A model generated the notes under the pieces. It had not been told where the DNA came from and did no database searches. It saw only the letters and a program-made list of their open reading frames with translations. Shown in pieces: positions 1 through 8,426 of a DNA stretch of 36,533 nucleotides. The translations under genes were made by a program, and so were the position numbers. Positions within the stretch are counted from its first letter, which is position 1; each line of letters begins with the position of its first letter. The DNA comes from Saprospiraceae bacterium (GTDB lineage: Bacteria > Bacteroidota > Bacteroidia > Chitinophagales > Saprospiraceae). The stretch spans positions 1-36,533 of the forward strand of contig JAIYAP010000046.1 in assembly GCA_027488935.1 (NCBI GenBank). The letters run 5' to 3'.

Positions 1-94
1 GAAAGATGCGGAACACAAACGGTCCAAACCAGCTGTTGCACTTGCACCTTCATTGATCTGTGGAGCAGCCGTTACAACTGCGCCTGCACGGTCA
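1..94. repeat. Copy 1 of a 94-bp in-frame direct repeat inside the PhoX-like gene
   Basis: Bases 1-94 match 289-382 at 86 of 94 positions, offset exactly 288 nt (96 codons). Most differences are synonymous in the minus-strand reading frame. Similarity stops abruptly after the shared CGGTCA. The left end is cut by the window edge, so the full repeat length is unknown. Confidence 0.85.
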
Positions 95-753
95 TCACCA
101 GCCAAAATGGCTACTTTGCTCGGGTTACCGGCATCCAACATGGTTACATTTTCCCAAGCCGCGCGGCCCAACCAAGGCAGGCAGTGCAGCGTGTTGGTGG
201 TTACATCCAAGGCAAATTCTTGTCCGTCAGCACCTTCTTCGCCTGTGAAGAAAATATCATCTGTCAAATTATATGTACCGCCCTTGAAGAACGAAGCGGA
301 ACACAAACGGTCCAAACCAGCCGTTGCGCTGGCACCTTCATTGATCTGAGGAGCAGCCGTTACAACTGCGCCAGCGCGGTCAATGATGCTTGTGTACGCC
401 AAACCAGCATTGCTAACTTTACGGGTAGCGATATCGACATCGAAATACGATACGCGTGCACCGGTCAAAGAAGTGCCATTCGAGAGTTGGTAAGCATAGC
501 CTGCGGTTGGTCCAAGTTCGCTGTTGATGTACAGGCGAATGGTAGTCGCATCGCGTTTTACAGCACCAATACCATCCGGAATACCGGTTGGGGTGTAGCC
601 ATTGGATGATTCGCCAATCGTAAATACTGGCGTAACATTCCATGCCCCGATACCTTTCAATTGCGCTTTTTCAGCAGTCTGCGCCAAGAGGCCAGCCATT
701 TGAAGCCCAATACCCAGGATCAGGGTTAAGAGAAGAGTTCTCTGTTTTAGCAT
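1..753 (-). CDS. PhoX-like (DUF839) phosphatase, N-terminal part, runs off left edge
   Basis: Reading leftward from the ATG at 753 there is an open frame of 251 codons that continues past base 1, so the C-terminal part is missing. It starts with a signal peptide (MLKQRTLLLTLILGIG, hydrophobic, then LLAQ as cleavage site), so the product is exported. Blocks such as NSELGPTAGY, LTGARVSYFDVD, FFTGEEGADG and LGRAAWENVTMLD match the N-terminal propeller part of PhoX-like calcium-dependent phosphatases/phytases of cyanobacteria and Bacteroidota (recognised from memory). Residues of about 126-156 (RAGAVVTAAPQINEG...) recur at about 222-251, at the point where homologues normally continue with a different strand (APLLLYVG type). 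This in-frame duplication is unusual. Probable role: hydrolysis of phosphomonoesters outside the cytoplasm. Family confidence is fair; substrate unknown. Confidence 0.75.
   Translation of the reverse strand, partial: MLKQRTLLLTLILGIGLQMAGLLAQTAEKAQLKGIGAWNVTPVFTIGESSNGYTPTGIPDGIGAVKRDATTIRLYINSELGPTAGYAYQLSNGTSLTGARVSYFDVDIATRKVSNAGLAYTSIIDRAGAVVTAAPQINEGASATAGLDRLCSASFFKGGTYNLTDDIFFTGEEGADGQEFALDVTTNTLHCLPWLGRAAWENVTMLDAGNPSKVAILAGDDRAGAVVTAAPQINEGASATAGLDRLCSASF
289..382. repeat. Copy 2 of the 94-bp in-frame direct repeat
   Basis: Partner of 1-94 (86/94 identical). It encodes the same RAGAVVTAAPQINEGASATA segment. This copy stands in the place expected from the family order, so the copy at 1-94 is the extra one. 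Confidence 0.85.
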
Positions 754-1061
754 AATTTTATACAATTAGGTTGAAGGATGATATGAACGCTAAAATTAGA
801 CCCATCTAAATGATTGGGTGGTGTTTCCAATTTTAAGGAATTGTGAACAAAAGGTGTTTATAATGTAAAGTCTCATTCGCTTTTCCTGAGCACCTCATTA
901 TCAAGGAGATAAGCATCAAATTACGTCGTGCATTGACTAAGCAATAGGAATCTTTCCAATTATTTTGTATTCATATTTACCTTCATGCTTCGAATAAGCG
1001 GCAAAACCCTGTTATATTCGTCTTTGAAAAACAAATCCATCATTGCCTTTACGACTTGATT
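754..1061. other. 308-nt divergent intergenic region
   Basis: Upstream region of both the PhoX-like gene and the metalloprotease gene. AT-rich with a small inverted repeat ACCCA-N10-TGGGT (811-830 approx.). No convincing -7 box matching TAnnTTTG, no gene and no RNA gene seen. Confidence 0.5.
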
Positions 1062-3251
1062 ATGCAAAAATCACTACCTGTATTTTTTTTGCTGCTTGCT
1101 TTTTGGGGCAGTATGCAAGCCCAGAAAATGACCCACATCCCCTATTATTTGCAGGATACCAATACGGTAGATGGCAAACAATTTAGCTGGGATAAAACCC
1201 GTCAATCGGAGAATTTTATCCTGATTTGGGGCAATACCGTTGGCACCGATCCTTCCGTATACGCGGATCCGGAGTTGCGCTTTGATCCTGCCGCCATTTT
1301 GGATACGATGGAGTATATTTATACCCGTTTTAAGGAATTAGGCTTCCTGGATGATACGCCCGGAACCAAAATGAGCCAATACAAGGTGGTTATCGTAATA
1401 TATGGCACCTGGGGTCCCGATGGCGCGCAAGGATTTGCCAACGGCGGCGATGCGGATGGCATTATCGGCGCGTTTTGGGTGCATCCGAACGGCATTCGAG
1501 ATGGCGGGGTGGCTGCGCATGAATTTGCCCACAGCATGCAGGCGCAGAACACGATTGATTATCGTTTGTCGAATGGGCTGGGCGGTTCCTGGTACAATGC
1601 CGGGATCTTTTGGGAAACCCACGCCAATTATATGCGCAACCTCATTTATCCTCAGGCAGTTGGCGCATGGGGCATGGATGTGTACCACCTGGAAACCTGG
1701 GGCGACTGGAAAAACACCTACGAAAACTACGCCTTGCTGATGGCTCTGGCTATTTCGGAAGGCCCTGAAATGGTTTCGCGGTTGTGGCGCGAATCGGACA
1801 GTTTTGAGTATCCGCTGCAAACGTACAAACGCATCAATGGGTATACCCAAGCGCAATTTAACGACAGTTTGTACCAATATGCCCGGCGTATGGCAACCTA
1901 CGATTTTGATCTATATAAATTAGGTGTCAATTTCCGCAATGCACGCCGGAACGACCTGATGTATTCGCTGCAATCCATTCATGCTACCTATAGTATATTG
2001 CGGAAAGTTCCTGGTTCGAGTGAGCGGTACGAAATGCCCATCGAACAAGCGCCGGAAGAATTTGCCTACAATGTAATTCCGCTGCATCCGAACCCGGATA
2101 GTTGCGCAGTAATTGTCAAATTTAAAGGCCACACCGAAGCCAATGCCCACGCTGGCTGGCGTTATGGTTTTGTGGCGGCTAAAGCCGATGGCACGTTGAG
2201 TCGTTATAGTCCGACCTATGCTGAAAACGAAGCAGAAATCAATTTTAGCCTTGAAAATGATGAAACGGCCTTGTATTTAGTCGTAATGGGCGCTCCTTAC
2301 GATCAAATTACCACCACCGATAGCAACAATACCTGGGCCGGATACCCGAAACATTTCCGTTTTCCGTACGAATTGTCGATCAATGGGGCGGTTCCCGAAG
2401 GGTTTCAAACGCCAGCTTTGTTCCGGGCGCAACTCAAAAACGACGGTCAATTACATGCTAATGGCGGCGGTTGGGTACAAAATTCGGCCAATGTAGCGGC
2501 CAGTGTGTATGTGGGTCCGCACGCGATCGTGTTGGGCAATGCCCAAATCAGCGGCAATGTGCGCATTGAACAGACGGCCATTGTGCGCGACGCAAACTTG
2601 AGTGGAAACGTGCAAGTGCTGGATAATGCGGTGATTACAGGCGGAACTTATTCCGAAAATGCCGTGATCAAAGGCCACGCATACGTTGAAAATGTGACCA
2701 TGGCGGGCAGTGCGCTGATCGGTATGCGACCGGTGGTGATCAATTATAAACTGTCGGGCACTGTGGAAGTGGGCGGCGATGTGATTGTGTACAACGATCA
2801 GGGCGACTGCGATAACAGCGTGCATTACCGGTTGACAAATTATTACGACAATAAATTTCTGGAATGCGATGGCCGTACAGCGCAGCATCCGGACAATAGG
2901 GACGTGAACAATACGTATAGCCTGTTTACGGATGCGGAAATGGCTCGGAAATGCAATTGTGCGAATTTGCCGGATTGTGAGGCGATTTCGGCAACACAAA
3001 CACCATTGACAATCAATCAATTAAACATTTACCCTAATCCTGCGGTTGAATCGGTTCAATTGGTTTTGCCTGAAAATGCAGGAATTGCCTTCCCGGCGCG
3101 GGTGCAGCTGGCCGATTTGAGCGGACGGATCGTGCGCACGCAGGTGCTTGCGCAGGCACAGGAAGCCCTCGATTTGAGCAAGCTGGAAGAAGGTGTTCAT
3201 ACGGTTCGTTTGGGAGCATACTACGGCAGAATTGTCAAAATAAAAAATTAG
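1062..3251 (+). CDS. Secreted HEFAH metalloprotease-like protein with beta-helix region and T9SS sorting domain
   Basis: 729 residues from the ATG at 1062; an upstream TTG at 1056 is less likely because the signal peptide (MQKSLPVFFLLLAFWGSMQAQ) starts cleanly at 1062. Residues 153-157 are HEFAH, a zinc-binding HExxH motif, and E185 in the WETHANY segment is a plausible third ligand, as in gluzincin-type peptidases; the layout resembles the DUF6055 group. About residues 470-570 form short imperfect hexad repeats (VAASVYVG, AIVLGNAQISG, VRIEQTAIVRDANLSG), typical of a left-handed beta-helix. The last 80 residues (INQLNIYPNP..., DLSGRIVRTQ, ...GRIVKIKN) are a type A T9SS C-terminal domain, so the protein is carried across the outer membrane and attached or released. 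Likely an extracellular peptidase; substrate unknown. It stands alone and ends in a strong terminator. Confidence 0.85.
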   Translation: MQKSLPVFFLLLAFWGSMQAQKMTHIPYYLQDTNTVDGKQFSWDKTRQSENFILIWGNTVGTDPSVYADPELRFDPAAILDTMEYIYTRFKELGFLDDTPGTKMSQYKVVIVIYGTWGPDGAQGFANGGDADGIIGAFWVHPNGIRDGGVAAHEFAHSMQAQNTIDYRLSNGLGGSWYNAGIFWETHANYMRNLIYPQAVGAWGMDVYHLETWGDWKNTYENYALLMALAISEGPEMVSRLWRESDSFEYPLQTYKRINGYTQAQFNDSLYQYARRMATYDFDLYKLGVNFRNARRNDLMYSLQSIHATYSILRKVPGSSERYEMPIEQAPEEFAYNVIPLHPNPDSCAVIVKFKGHTEANAHAGWRYGFVAAKADGTLSRYSPTYAENEAEINFSLENDETALYLVVMGAPYDQITTTDSNNTWAGYPKHFRFPYELSINGAVPEGFQTPALFRAQLKNDGQLHANGGGWVQNSANVAASVYVGPHAIVLGNAQISGNVRIEQTAIVRDANLSGNVQVLDNAVITGGTYSENAVIKGHAYVENVTMAGSALIGMRPVVINYKLSGTVEVGGDVIVYNDQGDCDNSVHYRLTNYYDNKFLECDGRTAQHPDNRDVNNTYSLFTDAEMARKCNCANLPDCEAISATQTPLTINQLNIYPNPAVESVQLVLPENAGIAFPARVQLADLSGRIVRTQVLAQAQEALDLSKLEEGVHTVRLGAYYGRIVKIKN

Positions 3252-3261
3252 ACTTGTTGTG

Positions 3262-3313
3262 GTGGGTAGGTGATTTGTATCGTTTTTTAACACAATCACC
3301 TGCCCACTTTTTT
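3262..3313 (+). terminator. Intrinsic terminator after the metalloprotease gene
   Basis: GTGGGTAGGTGATT (3262-3275) pairs with AATCACCTGCCCAC (3294-3307) over 14 bp with one G-T wobble. The loop is 18 nt and the 3' arm runs straight into TTTTTT (3308-3313). It begins 10 nt after the stop codon of the metalloprotease gene. Confidence 0.9.
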
Positions 3314-3621
3314 ATAGATGCCTTGGAAGACACTGTTGTACTTCAAATATCCAAACAAAATTTGGATATTTTGTACGATAAAGTACCCAAATCTGAAAGG
3401 TTTTTCCGGAAAATTATTCAAAATGCCTTTATCGCCCAACAAAACCGCATCAATCAGAACTTGTCGTAAACTGCCGAACAACGCTATCTTCATTTTATTC
3501 ATAGATATCCGCAAATAGAACAGCGGATTCCGCAAAAACAGTTGGCGGCCTACCTGGCATTACCCCGGTATTTTTGAGCATGCTGAGAAAAAAACGCGCC
3601 AAGGGTAATTTATTAAATTAG
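3309..3621 (+). pseudogene. Decayed Crp/Fnr-family transcription regulator (C-terminal half)
   Basis: Conceptual translation gives FIDALEDTVVLQISKQNL, then KVPKSERFFRKIIQNAF, then a stop (TAA 3467-3469), then TAEQRYLHFIHRYPQIEQRI and PQKQLAAYLA. This is the end of a cyclic-nucleotide-binding domain, the dimer helix and the helix-turn-helix of a Bacteroidota Crp/Fnr protein. At about 3556 one G is missing (CTGGCATT where CTGGGCATT would read LGI). Shifting frame there restores TPVFLSMLRKKRAKGNLLN and a stop at 3621. The first half of the gene is absent; a terminator sits where it should be. The gene is therefore 5'-truncated, has one in-frame stop and one frameshift. It probably once controlled the flavodoxin gene just downstream, an inference from adjacency. 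An intact family member is at 24126-24761. Confidence 0.85.
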
Positions 3622-3682
3622 TTGAATTTTATCCGTTTTCAAAGTGTGTTGCTTTGCCCTGTCTAACAAAAACTTGGCAACA

Positions 3683-4249
3683 ATGCAGATCATCATCGTT
3701 TATCACAGCGGATATGGGCATACGAAAATCGTAGCCGAACATATTCAAAAAGGAGCCCTCCAAGTCACGCCCGATGTCGGATTGCTGTCTGTCAAAGAAG
3801 CATCTGCGCAATTTGAGTTCCTCCATCAAGCCGACACCCTGGTTTTTGGTTGCCCGACCTACATGGGGACCGTTTCGGCCGAATTCAAGCAGTTTATGGA
3901 GGCGACGGGCAAGTTTTGGTACGCCCAGAAATGGAAAAACAAATTTGCCGCCGGATTTACCAACTCCTCGACCCTCAACGGCGACAAATTGAACACCCTC
4001 CAGCAACTTTCTATTTTTGCCGCACAACATTCCATGCTTTGGATTTCAACGGGCATTTTGCCCAAATTCGAAAACGACCAACAATTAGAAGCGCCCAACG
4101 GACTCGCCTCTTACCTCGGGCTCATGACTTTATCCGACAATGCCACCGGGGCGCTGAACCCGCCCAAAGGCCTTGAAACTGCCGAATTATTTGGGCAGCG
4201 AATTGCGCATATTACCCAACAATTCAAAGCATTAAACATTCAAATTTAA
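3683..4249 (+). CDS. Flavodoxin-fold NAD(P)H:quinone oxidoreductase-like protein (WrbA/FMN reductase family)
   Basis: 188 residues from the ATG at 3683; a GTG at 3644 would add 13 residues without family resemblance. The N-terminus IIIVYHSGYGHTKIVAEHI is the flavodoxin beta1-loop-alpha1, with the SGYGHT phosphate-binding loop for FMN. FGCPTYMGTVSAEFKQFME (about residues 56-75) matches the second FMN loop (PTYxG) of WrbA-like proteins, and the KFAAGFTNSST region follows as in the family. Expected to be a cytoplasmic FMN-dependent two-electron reductase of quinones or related electrophiles. It lies 61 nt after the Crp/Fnr relic on the same strand, which suggests the regulator-reductase pair was once functional. 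No operon partner follows. Confidence 0.85.
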   Translation: MQIIIVYHSGYGHTKIVAEHIQKGALQVTPDVGLLSVKEASAQFEFLHQADTLVFGCPTYMGTVSAEFKQFMEATGKFWYAQKWKNKFAAGFTNSSTLNGDKLNTLQQLSIFAAQHSMLWISTGILPKFENDQQLEAPNGLASYLGLMTLSDNATGALNPPKGLETAELFGQRIAHITQQFKALNIQI

Positions 4250-4307
4250 TGAAAAATCTCATTTTTTGGCCTATTTTCATTTGTCCAAATCCAAAACCTA
4301 CCTAAAA

Positions 4308-4322
4308 CTAACGTTAGCTAAC
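4308..4322. promoter_or_regulatory. Two overlapping 10-bp palindromes upstream of the hybrid sensor gene
   Basis: CTAACGTTAG (4308-4317) and GTTAGCTAAC (4313-4322) are each perfect palindromes sharing five bases. They lie about 20 nt upstream of a near-consensus Bacteroidota -7 box (GATATTTG, 4343-4350), where an activator or autoregulator could bind. Function is inferred from position only. Confidence 0.4.
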
Positions 4323-4374
4323 AATTGTTCTCCAGTTTTTTTTGATATTTGAGCGGTTAATCAAATGCATACTC

Positions 4375-7300
4375 TTGAAAAGGGACATACGAACAAGGTG
4401 GTTATTTCTGGGTGCTTTAAGCATGATGGTGATGTTGTCTGAAGCAGAAAATGCACGTGCACAGCAGAATCATTTTATTGAAAAATACAACACGCTTAAT
4501 GGTTTGTGGAACGACCATTGGGTGATGAGTACCCAAATGGATCAAAAAGGGCTGATATGGCTTGGATTAAACAAAGGCGGTTTGGCCTGTTTCGACGGCC
4601 TTAACTTCACGCATTATCCTATTCCGGAAGACATCAGCAAGGAACTGAAAAATGAAGGTTTGCGTTGGTTCATCATCGACAAAAAAGGAAAGTTTTGGCT
4701 GGCCTTTTTGCCCAAAATAGTGTTTTTCAATCCCGTCGAAGGCACTTACAGCATGCCGGATACCCTTGGAGGAGGAAGGAATGAAAGCAGCATCTTCCTG
4801 AGCATGACCAATTTCGGCAATATCATATTTTGGCGGAATGACTCCCTTTTCATGGCTAATTCGGGCGGAATGCCCCGGTATGTAGCCAATATCGACTGGA
4901 ACGGCCTGCCGATCGACACCGTTTATGCCATTACCGAGCAAGCGGGTGGGCGGCTATGGATGCGCTGCAACAATGGATTTTATGAACATATGCCGGGTCG
5001 ACCGGATTTTGTCAAATGGGGCAACCAATGGAGGCCGGAATTCCCTTTTCCTGCCGGATCGAGCCGCATATTGATGCCTGCGGCACCACCTTCGGTTCGG
5101 TTTTGGAAAATGGATGGAGACCAGTTGACCATGATCGATGAAGGGGGCCGGGAATTGGAATCGTACCGGGAGAAGGGATTTTCAAGAACATACCATGTTT
5201 TTGAAACAGAGGGCATCCGTTGGATGTCTACTTTCGATGGACTAGTCAAAATCACGCGACGGGACAGCCTGTTTCAAACCTGGCTGAATGAGCCATTTGA
5301 CTTGGTTTCCGGTCCGACGACCGGTATCAGCTTATATGGTTTGGTCGAGTTGCCGAACGGGAACCTGCTGGTATCCGACGGGAGTCACAACGTATATGAA
5401 ATATTTGCGAAACAACCGGGGCGGTACCGAAAGCTCAAAATCAAGGGTTTTCAATTTAACACGGGCGCCATGCTGGATAAAAATCAAAAGGTTTGGTTCT
5501 CCCGCTTTTTTTCTGTCTTAAACCCTGGAAACGACCATCTTACAGTATTCAAGCATGATGGATCCAAAGGAATGATATCTTGTTTTATGCAGGAACAAGG
5601 TTCGGGTGACATTTGGGGTGGGACCGTTTCCGGTCTGGTCATTTTTAATCAAACGAACCAAACGTTCTCCTACCCGGAAAACCCGGATAACGACATCATT
5701 AACCATTTATACCAGTCTGCTGACGGCCTTGTATGGGTGGCTACCAACAACGGATTGCTAAAACTGGAACCCCTGCCAGGCGGGCACATCAAAGTGCTTG
5801 CCCGCTACAATTCAGCCAACACACCAGGGCTTTTAACAAATACCATTTTATCCATTACGGAACACGACGGTTATTTTTGGTGTGGTTCGAAAAACGGTTT
5901 GGTTCGTTTTGACAAACAGACGGGCCAGGCTTGCACTTTCACCAGCGAGAAAAACGGTTTGCCAAACAATACGGTATATGGCGCCGTCTCGGCCGAGGGG
6001 TTTCTGTGGCTGCCCACCAACAACGGCCTGGCCAGAGTAGCCATCGAATCTGCCAAAAAAGGCAACGAAGGGTTGCTGGATGTAGCCATTTTTGGCACGA
6101 ATGATGGGCTACCACACTTCGAATTCAACACGCATAGTTTCTTAAAGGCTAAAAACGGCAGAATCTGGATGGGTGGATTAAATGGCCTGGTGTCTTTTGA
6201 TCCCAAAGCATTGATCCCTGACCGCTCTATATCCAAACCGGTTTTGATTACTGAATTCAGCAAATACGATTCGCAAAAGGATAGTCTTTTAACCCTGCGC
6301 CTGTTTACCGAACAACCGAAAGAACCACTTTTGCTCAGACCTGAAGAGCGTTTTTTTTCCATACGGTTTGCATTGCTGGATTACAGAAACCCAAAAGGCA
6401 ATAAATACCGTTATTGGCTGGAAGGCTATGAACCGGGGTGGGTGTTTATCGGCAACCAAAACACCCTTCGTTTTGACAACCTGCCTCCCGGGCGATACAC
6501 CCTCCATATTCAGGGTGCAGATACCAATAACAACTGGAGTGACCAAAAAGCGATTGCGGTTATTGTGGTACAGCAAGCCTGGTATAAAACCGTTTGGGCC
6601 AGGATTGGTTACGTGTTGTTGTTCGTTGCACTGGGCTATTGGGCATGGCGCGCGCGCTTGAGACGAATCCAACTCGGATTCCAGTTACAGGTAGAGCAAT
6701 CGCGCACAGAAAACCTCAAAGCAATGGAAGCATTCAGGGGACAATTTTTCACCAACATCACCCACGAATTCAGAACGCCGCTGACTGTTATTATGGGCCT
6801 GAGCGAGGATTGGGCGCATGTACATGACTTAACAGCAAGCGGGCGCCGAACCTTGGGACTGATTCATCGCAATGCCAAAAATTTGTTGCGCCTGATCAAC
6901 CAAATACTGGATTTGGCAAAAATAGAGACCAGTTCATTGAAAATGAACTATGTGCAAGGGGAAGTGATGGCATACGTACGCTACGTTGCCGAAAGCCTGC
7001 ACCCGCTGGCCGAAGTTCGGCAGGTATCGCTCGTAGTGGAAACCGGCGATGCGGAGATCGTTATGGACTTCGACCCGGACTGCCTACAGCAGGTCGTGTA
7101 TAATTTGCTTTCCAATGCTATCAAATTTACCCCGGCCGGGGGGCAGGTGTTGTTGCGCTTGTTCGTGGAATCGGATGCGGATGCAGCAACCCGTTGCTTG
7201 AACATTACCGTTTCGGATACCGGCGTGGGCATTCCGGAGGAAGATCTGCCCTTTATTTTCGATCGTTTCTTTCAATCGAACAGCTCCAAAGCCCGGTCCC

Positions 7301-8301
7301 AAACAGGCGGGTCCGGCATAGGCCTGGCACTTACTCAGGAGTTGGTGAAAGCGATTGGCGGCGACATCGCAGTGCAAAGCAAGGTGGGTCTGGGAACAAC
7401 CTTTACCCTAAGGCTGCCTGTCACCAATGAGGGGGAACACCAGTCATTGACCGCATTGGTGCCAATAAAAGCATCAGATAATGCTGATTTTGAACAAGGC
7501 ATGGCCATCGAATCCGCCCAAGTGGAGGCCAACGGTCCGCTGATTTTACTGGTGGAAGATAACCCGGATGTGATGGCTTTTCTGTCTGCGTGCCTGAGCA
7601 CCCGTTACCAGGTGGCCAAGGCGTTTGACGGCAAAGAAGGCATAAAAATGGCTACGGCGTTAATTCCGGACATGGTGATATCTGATATCATGATGGACGC
7701 CCTGAACGGTTTGGAACTGTGCGAAATGTTGAAAAATGATGAGCGCACCAGCCACATTCCTGTTATATTGCTCACGGCCAAAGCAGATGTAGAAAGTAAA
7801 ATTGCCGGTTTGAAAAAAGGAGCCGACGCCTACATTACCAAGCCTTTTTACCAATCGGAACTCAGCGCTACCATCGAGGGACTGCTTGAAGTGCGCGGCA
7901 GATTGCAGGCAAGGTATAACCGATTGCTGGAAATGAACAGGCCGGATACCCCGCTTGAAACACCCGAAGAAGACAATGTGGAGGATGCTTTTTTGCAAAA
8001 ATTGAAGGCGCACCTGGAGGAACACCTGGGTAACCCGGATTTTAATGGATTTGCGCTGGCTAAACTGATGAATCTGGGCGAGGTGCAACTATACCGTAAG
8101 ATCAAAGCCCTGACAGACAAGTCCACCGCGATCTATATGCGTAGCTTCCGTTTACAAAAGGCCAGGGCGATGTTGCGTAACACCAGCCTCAACGTCTCCG
8201 AAATAGCCTACTATGTGGGGTTTGCCGATCCCAATTATTTTTCCCGGACTTATGTGCAGGAATTTGGCATTGCCCCAAGCGATGACCGAAAACAGGTATA
8301 A
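4375..8301 (+). CDS. Hybrid two-component system protein: beta-propeller sensor, histidine kinase, receiver, AraC-type HTH
   Basis: About 1308 residues. Start is uncertain: the TTG at 4375 gives a good signal peptide (MKRDIRTRWLFLGALSMMVM...ARAQQ); the frame opens at TTG 4342, but that overlaps the likely -7 box, and the first ATG is 4423. Order: periplasmic two-component propeller repeats (about 30-650, with recurring LWxxTNNGL / IWMGGLNGL), Y_Y_Y domain (about 653-735), transmembrane helix (about 740-760), HisKA with phospho-acceptor H797 in NITHEFRTPLT, HATPase (NLLSNAIKFTP, DTGVGIP, GSGIGLAL), receiver with D1104 (VISDIMMD) and K1156 (YITKPF), and an AraC-type HTH (1205-1305). This is the complete HTCS layout of Bacteroidota, which usually senses an oligosaccharide and drives a SusC/SusD locus. 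No SusC/SusD or glycosidase is present here. The decarboxylase and ATP-grasp genes follow 125 nt downstream on the same strand, so they are its likely targets (inference). Confidence 0.92.
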   Translation: MKRDIRTRWLFLGALSMMVMLSEAENARAQQNHFIEKYNTLNGLWNDHWVMSTQMDQKGLIWLGLNKGGLACFDGLNFTHYPIPEDISKELKNEGLRWFIIDKKGKFWLAFLPKIVFFNPVEGTYSMPDTLGGGRNESSIFLSMTNFGNIIFWRNDSLFMANSGGMPRYVANIDWNGLPIDTVYAITEQAGGRLWMRCNNGFYEHMPGRPDFVKWGNQWRPEFPFPAGSSRILMPAAPPSVRFWKMDGDQLTMIDEGGRELESYREKGFSRTYHVFETEGIRWMSTFDGLVKITRRDSLFQTWLNEPFDLVSGPTTGISLYGLVELPNGNLLVSDGSHNVYEIFAKQPGRYRKLKIKGFQFNTGAMLDKNQKVWFSRFFSVLNPGNDHLTVFKHDGSKGMISCFMQEQGSGDIWGGTVSGLVIFNQTNQTFSYPENPDNDIINHLYQSADGLVWVATNNGLLKLEPLPGGHIKVLARYNSANTPGLLTNTILSITEHDGYFWCGSKNGLVRFDKQTGQACTFTSEKNGLPNNTVYGAVSAEGFLWLPTNNGLARVAIESAKKGNEGLLDVAIFGTNDGLPHFEFNTHSFLKAKNGRIWMGGLNGLVSFDPKALIPDRSISKPVLITEFSKYDSQKDSLLTLRLFTEQPKEPLLLRPEERFFSIRFALLDYRNPKGNKYRYWLEGYEPGWVFIGNQNTLRFDNLPPGRYTLHIQGADTNNNWSDQKAIAVIVVQQAWYKTVWARIGYVLLFVALGYWAWRARLRRIQLGFQLQVEQSRTENLKAMEAFRGQFFTNITHEFRTPLTVIMGLSEDWAHVHDLTASGRRTLGLIHRNAKNLLRLINQILDLAKIETSSLKMNYVQGEVMAYVRYVAESLHPLAEVRQVSLVVETGDAEIVMDFDPDCLQQVVYNLLSNAIKFTPAGGQVLLRLFVESDADAATRCLNITVSDTGVGIPEEDLPFIFDRFFQSNSSKARSQTGGSGIGLALTQELVKAIGGDIAVQSKVGLGTTFTLRLPVTNEGEHQSLTALVPIKASDNADFEQGMAIESAQVEANGPLILLVEDNPDVMAFLSACLSTRYQVAKAFDGKEGIKMATALIPDMVISDIMMDALNGLELCEMLKNDERTSHIPVILLTAKADVESKIAGLKKGADAYITKPFYQSELSATIEGLLEVRGRLQARYNRLLEMNRPDTPLETPEEDNVEDAFLQKLKAHLEEHLGNPDFNGFALAKLMNLGEVQLYRKIKALTDKSTAIYMRSFRLQKARAMLRNTSLNVSEIAYYVGFADPNYFSRTYVQEFGIAPSDDRKQV

Positions 8302-8426
8302 ACGCATAGAAAAGATTACTTTTTGCTATTATGAAAGATTAGTCCAGAACTATGTAATAATGGTGCAGGTGGTTGCGGGAGGGAACCGGAATATTTGTGT
8401 CCTCATCTGAAATATCTGCACCAAGT

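Noticed and set aside
1338-1877. 179-codon minus-strand open frame inside the metalloprotease gene
   Set aside because: It is a shadow of a well-supported gene on the other strand; composition is explained by codon use of that gene.
4342-4374. Start of the hybrid sensor at TTG 4342
   Set aside because: This codon overlaps the best -7 box (4343-4350), and the signal peptide begins properly at 4375. The choice remains uncertain.
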